Source of the DNA: Mycobacterium sp.
Lineage (GTDB): Bacteria; Actinomycetota; Actinomycetes; Mycobacteriales; Mycobacteriaceae
Assembly (NCBI GenBank): GCA_029256565.1
Contig: JAQSXQ010000108.1
Location: 1-6,529, forward strand
DNA length: 6,529 nucleotides
Direction of reading: 5' to 3'
Shown: positions 1-4,921 of the stretch, piece after piece
Layout: every line of letters starts with the position of its first letter
Numbering within the stretch: position 1 is the first letter of the stretch
Position numbers and translations under genes: made by a program
Notes under the pieces: generated by a model
What the model was told of the DNA's origin: nothing
What the model saw: only the letters and a program-made list of their open reading frames with translations
Databases searched by the model: none

Positions 1-173
1 ACCGCGTAGACCTCGACCCGGTTGCAGGTCGACAGGATCATCGCCTCGGTGACCAGGGAGGATCGGAGGAGTTCCTCGACGATCTTGGCCTGATCGGACT
101 CGTCGGTGCTCAGACGTTCGAGCACTGTCACAGGCGCGCTGCGGTGCGAAACGCCGAATAGGAGAACGCTCAT
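1..173 (-). CDS. hemA: Glutamyl-tRNA reductase HemA, N-terminal part (cut by window edge)
   Basis: This is the first 57 complete codons of an NADPH-dependent cytosolic enzyme that reduces glutamyl-tRNA(Glu) to glutamate-1-semialdehyde, the first committed step of C5 tetrapyrrole (heme, siroheme, cobalamin) synthesis. The protein starts MSVLLFGVSHRSAPV, the usual HemA opening, and contains the STCNRVEVYA motif. Cys50 in that motif is the catalytic nucleophile that forms the glutamyl thioester in the family. The ATG at 173 is chosen because it gives the conserved N-terminus; a GAGG lies only 2 bases upstream, a short spacing. The catalytic remainder, the NADPH domain and the dimerisation domain lie outside the window. 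A glutaredoxin-like gene precedes it on the same strand with a 105-bp gap that holds a candidate promoter and an inverted repeat. The identification is firm. Confidence 0.97.
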   Translation of the reverse strand, partial: MSVLLFGVSHRSAPVTVLERLSTDESDQAKIVEELLRSSLVTEAMILSTCNRVEVYA

Positions 174-278
174 GGCCTCGTCACCACGATTTCCAAAGGT
201 AGTCGTTGGTTAGTCACGAAACCAAATTGCTGAGCAACGTCACAGCCCGTCGTGCGTCACACCCGCCGTTCTGCGCCG
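174..278 (-). promoter_or_regulatory. hemA leader with candidate promoter and inverted repeat
   Basis: This 105-bp gap upstream of hemA is visibly more AT-rich in its hemA-proximal half than the genes around it. A perfect 6-bp inverted repeat with an 8-base spacer (ttggtt at 206-211, aaccaa at 220-225) lies over a plausible promoter. On the minus strand, TACCTT at 201-196 fits the mycobacterial TANNNT -10 pattern, and TTGGTT at 225-220 could be a weak -35 with an 18-base spacer. That would give a leader of roughly 16 nt. The heptamer cgtcaca also occurs twice, at 238-244 and 255-261, 17 bp apart. Positions and matches are read directly; any role in regulating hemA is inference. Confidence 0.4.
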
Positions 279-569
279 TCAACCCGACAGGTCCGAGCGC
301 AGCCGCGCCTCGTCGACCTCCCAGTAGCTGTGCTCACGCCCGTCGAGCAGCACCACCGGCAGCCGGTCGCCGTACTCGGCGCGCAGCGTCGCGTCCCCGG
401 CCGCGGCGGCCGCGTCGACGTCGGTGGTGGTCATCTCGAAGCCCAGCTCGGTGGCAAGGCCTGCGAGCTGTGCGCCCGCCCGCTCGCACAGGCTGCAGCC
501 GGCACGCGTGAGCAACTCCACGCTGTGTCCATCCCCCGCGTCGCTACGCTCCTGCCCGCCGGTGCTCAT
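279..569 (-). CDS. Glutaredoxin-like thiol protein (DUF836 type, Rv0508-like)
   Basis: This is a 96-residue cytosolic protein with a thioredoxin fold. A short polar N-terminus of about 15 residues leads into the beta strand VELLTRAG and a CSLC (CxxC) redox pair at Cys25 and Cys28. A predicted helix follows, and then the segment RLPVVLLDG, in which Pro71 matches the cis-proline that sits next to the active site in thioredoxin folds. Family knowledge supports thiol-disulfide exchange or glutaredoxin-like activity, but the substrate is unknown. The ATG at 569 is preferred because GAGG (578-575) lies 5 bases upstream; upstream in-frame starts would run into serB1. The gene points towards hemA and could be cotranscribed with it, and it diverges from serB1 across 44 bp. 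A role in protecting HemA's reactive cysteine would be a guess. Confidence 0.88.
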   Translation of the reverse strand: MSTGGQERSDAGDGHSVELLTRAGCSLCERAGAQLAGLATELGFEMTTTDVDAAAAAGDATLRAEYGDRLPVVLLDGREHSYWEVDEARLRSDLSG

Positions 570-578
570 GAGTGCCTC

Positions 579-614
579 ATGACTGCCAGTATCGCGTCCC
601 CTACTGTTGAACCG
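579..614 (+). promoter_or_regulatory. Predicted leaderless promoter of serB1
   Basis: The sequence reads ATGACT (579-584, TGAC core of a SigA-type -35), a 17-base spacer, and TACTGT (602-607, matching TANNNT). Six bases follow, then the GTG start at 614. The expected transcription start, about 7 bases after the -10, falls on the G of that GTG, so the mRNA would be leaderless. No Shine-Dalgarno sequence precedes the start, which agrees. Leaderless GTG/ATG transcripts are common in mycobacteria. On the opposite strand, GATACT (593-588) could serve as a -10 for the divergent glutaredoxin-like gene, with a start near 580. The two promoters would then overlap. Confidence 0.6.
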
Positions 615-1492
615 TGTCCCACTCCAGGGCTGACGCCGATCCCGCCGCGCGCGCCGACGCGGAGGTGCTGGTCGACCAGAACGGCGTGCTGGCGCAGGCG
701 ACGACCCCGCAGGCACCGCCTCCCGACCTGACCGCGGCCGCGTTCTTCGACGTCGACAACACGCTGGTGCAGGGCTCCTCGCTGGTGCACTTCGCCAGGG
801 GCCTGGCGGCGCGCAAGTACTTCACCTACGGCGACCTCGCCCGCTTCGGCTACGCCCAGGCCAAGTTTCAGCTGACCGGCAAGGAGAACAGCGACGACGT
901 CGCCGAGGGCAGACGCAAGGCGCTGGCCTTCATCGAGGGCCGCCCGACGTCCGAACTCGCCGAGCTGGGCGAGGAGATCTTCGACGAGATCATCGCCGAC
1001 AAGCTGTGGTCCGGCACGCGCGCGCTCGCCCAGATGCACCTCGACGCGGGCCAGCAGGTGTGGCTGGTGACCGCGACGCCCTACGAGCTGGCCGCGACCA
1101 TCGCCAAGAAGCTCGGCCTGACCGGGGCGCTCGGCACGGTCGCCGAGTCGGTCGACGGCGTGTTCACCGGCCGGCTCGTCGGCGAGATCCTGCATGGCGC
1201 GGGCAAGGCCCACGCGGTGCGGTCGCTGGCCATCCGGGAAGGCCTCAACCTCAAGCGCTGCACCGCCTACTCCGACAGCTACAACGACGTGCCGATGCTG
1301 TCGCTGGTCGGGACTGCCGTCGCGATCAATCCCGACGCCGCGCTGCGCGACGTCGCGCGCAAGCGTGGCTGGGAGATCCGGGACTTCCGCACGGCCCGCA
1401 AGGCCGCCAGGATCGGCGTGCCGTCGGCCCTCGCACTCGGCGCCGTGGGCGGGGCCCTGGCCGCGGTGGTCTCCCGCCGCGACGGCAACTGA
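614..1492 (+). CDS. serB1: HAD-IB family phosphatase, SerB1-like
   Basis: This is a 292-residue haloacid dehalogenase superfamily hydrolase of the SerB-like IB group. All four HAD motifs are present: DVDNT at 46-50 (nucleophile Asp46, acid/base Asp48), VTATP at 152-156 with Thr153, Lys198 in GKAHAV, and DSYND at 221-225 (metal ligands Asp221 and Asp225). The insert between motifs I and II is helical, as in phosphoserine phosphatases. The first 40 residues are Ala/Asp/Pro-rich and probably disordered. Residues 271-286 form a hydrophobic Ala/Gly/Val/Leu stretch followed by RRDGN, a possible C-terminal membrane anchor. The SerB2-type ACT domains are absent. Phosphoserine phosphatase activity is therefore only a family-level guess; other phosphomonoester substrates, including lipid-linked ones given the tail, are open. 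hadD follows 79 bp downstream. Confidence 0.88.
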   Translation: MSHSRADADPAARADAEVLVDQNGVLAQATTPQAPPPDLTAAAFFDVDNTLVQGSSLVHFARGLAARKYFTYGDLARFGYAQAKFQLTGKENSDDVAEGRRKALAFIEGRPTSELAELGEEIFDEIIADKLWSGTRALAQMHLDAGQQVWLVTATPYELAATIAKKLGLTGALGTVAESVDGVFTGRLVGEILHGAGKAHAVRSLAIREGLNLKRCTAYSDSYNDVPMLSLVGTAVAINPDAALRDVARKRGWEIRDFRTARKAARIGVPSALALGAVGGALAAVVSRRDGN

Positions 1493-1516
1493 GCAGGCCG
1501 CCCCGACCGGCGCTGA

Positions 1517-1560
1517 TAGGCTCGCGCCGCTTGGACTGCCAAGACCGACTGCCCGGGGAG
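1517..1560 (+). promoter_or_regulatory. Candidate -10, leader hairpin and ribosome binding site of hadD
   Basis: TAGGCT at 1517-1522 fits TANNNT, and the same hexamer precedes galE2. No good -35 is seen. A small perfect hairpin follows (cttgg 1530-1534, loop actg, ccaag 1539-1543). The GGGGAG at 1555-1560 is a good Shine-Dalgarno sequence 11 bases before the ATG. This suggests that hadD can be transcribed independently of serB1, although readthrough from serB1 is equally possible. Confidence 0.4.
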
Positions 1561-1571
1561 CACCACCAACC

Positions 1572-2123
1572 ATGAGCATCGCCGCCGACATCATCGGAAC
1601 CCACTACCGGTATCCGGACTACTTCGAGGTGGACCGCGAGAAGGTCCGCGAGTTCGCCAGGGCCGTCAAGGACGACCATCCCGCGCACTACACCGAAGCC
1701 GCTGCCCAGGAGTGCGGCTACGACACGCTGGTCGCGTCGCTGACGTTCGTCGCGGTGGCCGGGCGGCGCGTGCAGCTCGAGATCTTCAAGCAGTTCGACG
1801 TGCCGATCAACCTCGAGCGCGTCCTGCACCGCGATCAGAAGCTGATCTTCCACCGCCCCATCGTGGTGGGCGACAAGCTGTGGTTCGACTCGTACCTGGA
1901 TTCGGTCATCGAGTCGCACGGCGCCGTGATCACCGAGGTCCGCGCCGAGGTCACCGACGACGAGGGCAAGCCGGTGCTCACCTCGATCGTCACGATGTTC
2001 GGTGAGGCGTCCCGCCACGAGTCCGACGAGGTCAGCGCCAAGATCGCCGCAGGCCGCGATGCGGCACTGGCCAGGATGGTCGCCGGGCAGCGGTCGCAGG
2101 CACCCGAGAGCCCTGCCGAGTAG
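1572..2123 (+). CDS. hadD: UPF0336 hot-dog dehydratase-like protein HadD (Rv0504c-like)
   Basis: This is a 183-residue protein of the MaoC-like/UPF0336 group, which includes HadA and HadC of the mycobacterial FAS-II (3R)-hydroxyacyl-ACP dehydratases. An N-terminal hot-dog segment starts at IGTHYRYPDYFEV. KDDHPAHY at 33-40 looks like a relaxed version of the hydratase-2 motif, keeping Asp34, Pro37 and His39 and, five residues later, an alanine. The family signature FHRPIVVGDKL at 93-103 begins the second strand layer. The last 35 residues are charged and probably form a flexible helix. From memory, the M. smegmatis orthologue has been named HadD and linked to synthesis of particular mycolic acid classes. 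The ATG at 1572 is supported by GGGGAG upstream and by conservation of the MSIAADIIG opening. The gene converges on the acyltransferase gene with only 23 bp between stop codons. Confidence 0.88.
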   Translation: MSIAADIIGTHYRYPDYFEVDREKVREFARAVKDDHPAHYTEAAAQECGYDTLVASLTFVAVAGRRVQLEIFKQFDVPINLERVLHRDQKLIFHRPIVVGDKLWFDSYLDSVIESHGAVITEVRAEVTDDEGKPVLTSIVTMFGEASRHESDEVSAKIAAGRDAALARMVAGQRSQAPESPAE

Positions 2124-2125
2124 GG

Positions 2126-2153
2126 GCTCGAACTAGCCAGCTCGAACTAGCCG
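2126..2153. repeat. Tandem 14-bp duplication in the convergent gap
   Basis: The unit gctcgaactagcc(a/g) occurs twice head to tail, at 2126-2139 and 2140-2153. The first 13 bases are identical, and only the last base differs. It fills most of the 23-bp space between the hadD stop (2121-2123) and the acyltransferase stop (2147-2149). The second copy supplies the acyltransferase TAG. Each copy can form only a 4-bp GGCT/AGCC stem at most, so no convincing terminator is visible here. Confidence 0.85.
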
Positions 2154-3214
2154 AGGAACGTGTTGCCGCGGTTGGCGAGCAACTGGTACAGCGTCTGCTG
2201 GATGGTCTCGCGCACCTGATCGGTCAGTTCGAACGTGACCATCGGGTCCTCGGCCATCGACTCGTCGAAGTCCTCGGTGACGATCGGCTCGCCGAACTGG
2301 ATGTGCCACTTGGACGGCAGCGGCACCAGGCCCAGCGGACCCGCGAGCGGGAACAGGGGCGTCACCGGGAAGTACGGCAGCCCGAACAGCCGCGCCAGCA
2401 GCTTCACGTCGGCGAGCATCGGGTAGATCTCCTCGGACCCGACGATCGAGCACGGCACGATCGGCGCGCGGGCGCGCAGGGCGGCCGAGACGAACCCGCC
2501 ACGACCGAATCGCTGCAGCTTGTAGCGGTCGCGGAACGGCTTGCCAAGGCCCTTGTAACCCTCGGGGAACACGGCCGTCAGCTCACCGGCGGCGAGGAGG
2601 CGATGCGCGTCGGCAGTGCAGGCCATGGTGTGCCCGGCCTTGCGCGCCGCCTGCCCCATCACGGGCATGTCGAAGACCATGTCGGCGGCGAGCAGTCGCA
2701 GATCGCGGTGCCCGGGATGGTTGTCGTGGACCGCCACCGAGGCCATCAGCCCGTCGAGTGGGAGCACGCCCGCATGGTTGGCGACGATGAGCGCCGCACC
2801 GTCGAGCGGAAGGTTCTCGATGCCGCTCACCTCGACGCGGAACCACGACTTGAACAGCCCGCGCAGCAAAGGCAGGAAGATCGCGTTGTTGAGGTGCGGG
2901 TCGAAGCCGAACTCGTCGACCTCGTAGTCACCGCTCATCCGCTTGTGCACGAAGTCGGCCACCGCGGAGATGCGCTGGGCCAGTTCGTTGGGCGCATCGT
3001 CGGATTCGGGTGAGCCACCTACCGAACTGCGCCGCTCGTCGATCTCGCGGACCACCGCGGCGATCTGCTCGGCGGATGCGCGGGTACCGGCGTCGGCCAT
3101 CAGAGATGGGTGTCTGCGCGAACTCTCCGCCCGCGCAGCGGACCGGCGCGCAGCCGATGCCCGCCCTGAATTCCCGTGCAGCGGAATTACTTTCGCCTTC
3201 GAGTCACCCGCCAC
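2147..3214 (-). CDS. LPLAT-family acyltransferase (Rv0502-like)
   Basis: This is a 355-residue protein of the PlsC/lysophospholipid acyltransferase superfamily, which transfers acyl groups from acyl-CoA or acyl-ACP to a glycerolipid or similar acceptor at the membrane. About 85 N-terminal residues are polar, Ala/Ser/Arg-rich and probably disordered. The catalytic domain begins near ENLPLDGAALIVANHAG. His147 and Asp154 form the catalytic pair, but with six residues between them rather than the usual four. FPEG at 216-219 is the acceptor-binding block, followed by GLGKPFRDR, and VPCSIVGSEE is the later block. No confident transmembrane helix is seen. The GTG at 3214 is chosen because GAAGAGGG (3229-3222) lies 7 bases upstream; another in-frame GTG at 3232 would add six residues. 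The gene starts 38 bp after the GalE2-type gene, so the two are probably cotranscribed. The substrate is unknown. Confidence 0.87.
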   Translation of the reverse strand: MAGDSKAKVIPLHGNSGRASAARRSAARAESSRRHPSLMADAGTRASAEQIAAVVREIDERRSSVGGSPESDDAPNELAQRISAVADFVHKRMSGDYEVDEFGFDPHLNNAIFLPLLRGLFKSWFRVEVSGIENLPLDGAALIVANHAGVLPLDGLMASVAVHDNHPGHRDLRLLAADMVFDMPVMGQAARKAGHTMACTADAHRLLAAGELTAVFPEGYKGLGKPFRDRYKLQRFGRGGFVSAALRARAPIVPCSIVGSEEIYPMLADVKLLARLFGLPYFPVTPLFPLAGPLGLVPLPSKWHIQFGEPIVTEDFDESMAEDPMVTFELTDQVRETIQQTLYQLLANRGNTFLG

Positions 3215-3252
3215 GTCATTACCCTCTTCCACCCCGGTTCAGACCCCTGGCC

Positions 3253-4374
3253 CTACCGGCCCCAACGCTGCGCCACTGCTACCGCGCGATTCTCCACCGA
3301 GCGTACCCAGCGCGGGTCGATGATCGGTGTCAAAGCGCGCCCGCGCACGTAATCGTCAAAAGCCTCCGCCGTGCTCCACTTCGGGATATAACCCAGGTCC
3401 TTGCGCATCCGTGAGGTGTCCATGACACGTCCATAGCTCAAGTAGTTCAGCTGTTCGCGATCGACCTCAGTGTAACGGGTCGCGCGCCTCAGCGAATCAA
3501 CGGCAGACAATGCCGATTTCGGAACGGGGAGCCGCACGCGCCCGGAACGGCGGATGGCCTGCGACATCATGATGATGCCCGAGGCGCCGATGTTGAAGGT
3601 GCCCGCGCGGCCGGCAATCGTCGCGCGCTCCATGGCACCGAGCGCGTCCTGCTCGTGCAGCAACTGCAGGCGGGCGTCGCGGCCCAGCACGAACGGCACG
3701 ACCGGTCCCGCCAGGTAGCGCGACAGCGCAGTGTCCATGCCGGGGCCGATCATGTTGGCCAGCCGCAGGATCGTCACCGCGATGTCCGGCCTGCGTCGCG
3801 CCAGGCCGCGGGCGTAGCCCTCGATGTCGATGCTGTCGCGGGCGAAGCCCTCGCCGGGCGGCCTGCGCGAGCTGCTGTCCTCGGTGAACATCACCGGGTC
3901 GTGCGCGCTCGAGCCGTAGACCTCGGAGGTGGACTTCAGGACGACCCGGCGCACCGACGGCGCCTTCTGGCACGCGGCGAACAGCTGCATGGCGCCCATG
4001 ACGTTCTGTTCCTTGAGCGCTGCCCGGCCACCCGATCGCGGCGCGTAGGAGGCCGCGGCCGCGTGCACCACGGTGTCGACGTCGCCGTTGCGAATGACCT
4101 TCGCGATGAACGGGTTTCGGATGTCGGCCCGGACGAACTCCGCCCGGCCCATCCGACGCTGCAGATCCTTGCTCGGCGTCACCGCATCGACCGCGATGAC
4201 GTGATCGATCAGAGGATTCTGCGCCAGCCGTGCGACGAGATAGCCACCGAGGAACCGGCATGCGCCGGTCACCAGAACCACCTTCGGGTGGTGCACCGGA
4301 TCCCGTGGCTCGGCAGCTCCGCCCTGGCCCGGCCCCTGTGGGGGCCGCCCGCCCGAGCGCCCGTCAGCATCCAT
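3253..4374 (-). CDS. galE2: GalE2-type extended SDR (NAD-dependent epimerase/dehydratase family)
   Basis: This is a 373-residue Rossmann-fold protein related to sugar-nucleotide epimerases. After a Gly/Pro-rich N-terminus of about 30 residues comes VVLVTGACRFLGGYL, where Arg40 replaces the middle glycine of the TGxxGxxG NAD motif. ADIRN at 84-88 and VVHAAAASY at 102-110 are standard extended-SDR blocks, and KSTSEVYGS at 147-155 carries the serine region. Where the YxxxK active site should be, the sequence reads FARDS (Phe177, Ser181), so Tyr and Lys both appear to be missing. TILRLANMIGP (201-211) and FNIGASG (260-266) follow as expected. The gene name is inherited from the family; UDP-galactose epimerase activity looks doubtful. 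The ATG at 4374 lies exactly where a leaderless transcript would begin, and bS22 ends 29 bp upstream. Confidence 0.85.
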   Translation of the reverse strand: MDADGRSGGRPPQGPGQGGAAEPRDPVHHPKVVLVTGACRFLGGYLVARLAQNPLIDHVIAVDAVTPSKDLQRRMGRAEFVRADIRNPFIAKVIRNGDVDTVVHAAAASYAPRSGGRAALKEQNVMGAMQLFAACQKAPSVRRVVLKSTSEVYGSSAHDPVMFTEDSSSRRPPGEGFARDSIDIEGYARGLARRRPDIAVTILRLANMIGPGMDTALSRYLAGPVVPFVLGRDARLQLLHEQDALGAMERATIAGRAGTFNIGASGIIMMSQAIRRSGRVRLPVPKSALSAVDSLRRATRYTEVDREQLNYLSYGRVMDTSRMRKDLGYIPKWSTAEAFDDYVRGRALTPIIDPRWVRSVENRAVAVAQRWGR

Positions 4375-4386
4375 CGCGTCAGCCTA
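4375..4386 (-). promoter_or_regulatory. Predicted leaderless promoter of galE2
   Basis: On the minus strand, TAGGCT (4386-4381) fits the TANNNT -10 pattern. It is followed by GACGCG and then the ATG at 4374. A start 7 bases after the -10 would fall on the A of the ATG. No Shine-Dalgarno sequence is present and no clear -35 is seen at 4404-4410. The promoter sits in the 29-bp gap after bS22, so galE2 and the acyltransferase gene may have their own transcript in addition to readthrough. Confidence 0.5.
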
Positions 4387-4403
4387 ACGGCCGCGAATAA
4401 GGA

Positions 4404-4505
4404 CTACTTACCGAGTTTTCTGCGCTGCACCCGGGTGCGACGAAGCAGCTTGCGGTGCTTCTTCTTCGACATGCGCTTGCGCCGCTTCTTGATGACTGAA
4501 CCCAT
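4404..4505 (-). CDS. Small ribosomal protein bS22 (AURKAIP1/COX24-domain protein, Rv0500B-like)
   Basis: This is a 33-residue, extremely basic protein beginning [17 protein letters not shown] and ending RRKLGK; more than half of its residues are Lys or Arg. It matches the actinobacterial AURKAIP1/COX24-domain family. From memory, cryo-EM of the M. smegmatis ribosome identified this protein as bS22, bound to the 30S subunit near the decoding region. It is short enough for standard ORF cut-offs to miss. The start is fixed by the ATG at 4505, preceded by GGAG with 3 intervening bases, and the stop is TAG. It follows the HTH gene with a 140-bp gap and precedes the GalE2-type gene by 29 bp. The long gap upstream suggests its own promoter or mRNA-level control. 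It is unrelated to the E. coli stationary-phase protein also called S22 (Sra). Confidence 0.95.
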
Positions 4506-4645
4506 TTACTCCGCTACCTATGCAAAACCGAGGACAACCGGGGCTGACGATCTCGAATACGCCCCGTGAACTGACCTGGTCACCTTACCCGGCAGGCACC
4601 GGCGGAGCGAAAACGCCCGTCGGTGGCCACCTCGGTGCGACCTGG
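4506..4645 (-). promoter_or_regulatory. bS22 leader: candidate promoter and palindromic operator
   Basis: This 140-bp gap runs between the HTH gene stop and the bS22 start. TAAGGT (4587-4582, minus strand) fits TANNNT and would give a leader of about 70 nt. The perfect 11-bp palindrome tgacctggtca (4572-4582) lies immediately downstream, across the expected transcription start, where a repressor could bind. A second perfect palindrome, ggtggccacc, lies at 4622-4631. No strong -35 is seen. The elements are visible, but their roles are inferred. Confidence 0.35.
4597..4625 (-). terminator. Hairpin downstream of the HTH gene (possible terminator or processing signal)
   Basis: On the minus strand the arms CACCGACGGGCG and CGCTCCGCCGGTG enclose a TTTT loop (4613-4610). 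Eleven pairs can form: five at the loop, five at the base, and one between them next to a bulge and one mismatch. It begins about 20 bases after the HTH stop. No T-tract follows, so it is not a classical intrinsic terminator. It could attenuate transcription, protect the upstream mRNA end, or do nothing. Confidence 0.3.
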
Positions 4646-4921
4646 CTAGCCCGCGTCGAAGTACGACGTCTCCAGGAGGTCGTGCACCGCCTTGGCGTGC
4701 ACCCGGAAGGACCGGCCGACCCGGACGGCGGGAAGTTCGCCGTTGTGGACCAGCCGGTAGACCGTCATCTTGCTGACCCGCATCAGGCTGGCCACCTCGG
4801 CGACGGTGAGGAACTGCTGAGCACGTGCCGGTTGGCCGCCGTCGCCGCTGCCGGCGGCAGCGTCACGCGCAGCCTTGCCGCCAGCAGAATCGCGCGCCGA
4901 TGGTCCGTTCATAGACGTCAT
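4646..4921 (-). CDS. Small excisionase/BldC-like helix-turn-helix DNA-binding protein (Rv0500A-like)
   Basis: This is a 91-residue protein with a disordered Ala/Gly-rich N-terminus of about 35 residues and a winged-helix MerR/excisionase-type DNA-binding domain (HTH_17). The segment LTVAEVASLMRVSKMTV is the helix-turn-helix. VYRLVHNGELPAVRVGRSF continues into the wing, and RVHAKAVHDLLE is the closing helix. There is no effector or catalytic domain, so it probably acts as a small dimeric transcription regulator or nucleoid-type binder, as BldC does in Streptomyces. No phage or integrase gene is nearby, so a true excisionase role is unlikely. The ATG at 4921 (MTSMNGPSARD) is preferred. An in-frame ATG at 4987 would add 22 residues and is placed just after a good -10 (see findings). 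The gene lies between proC and bS22 with long gaps on both sides, unlike a tightly packed operon. Confidence 0.88.
   Translation of the reverse strand: MTSMNGPSARDSAGGKAARDAAAGSGDGGQPARAQQFLTVAEVASLMRVSKMTVYRLVHNGELPAVRVGRSFRVHAKAVHDLLETSYFDAG

Noticed and set aside
174..278. Rex-type redox operator upstream of hemA
   Set aside because: Actinobacterial hem genes can be Rex targets, but neither the TTGGTT repeat nor the cgtcaca repeats match the TTGTGAA-N4-TTCACAA pattern.
566..1594. 342-codon open frame on the minus strand opposite serB1
   Set aside because: A GC-rich shadow frame. The plus strand carries all four HAD motifs, and the antisense product is low-complexity with no recognisable domain.
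1326..2018. 230-codon minus-strand open frame opposite the end of serB1 and hadD
   Set aside because: It spans two real genes and their gap, has no domain, and is rich in Arg/Asp/Gly as shadows of this GC content are.
2111..2152. Bidirectional intrinsic terminator between hadD and the acyltransferase gene
   Set aside because: Only 4-bp stems (cgag/ctcg, ggct/agcc) can form and there is no T-tract on either strand.
3655..4569. 304-codon plus-strand open frame opposite galE2 and bS22
   Set aside because: It is a shadow of galE2. It also runs through bS22 and the intergenic DNA.
4646..4921. Excisionase of an integrated element
   Set aside because: No integrase, attachment-site repeats or phage genes are present, and the gene sits in a core mycobacterial neighbourhood.
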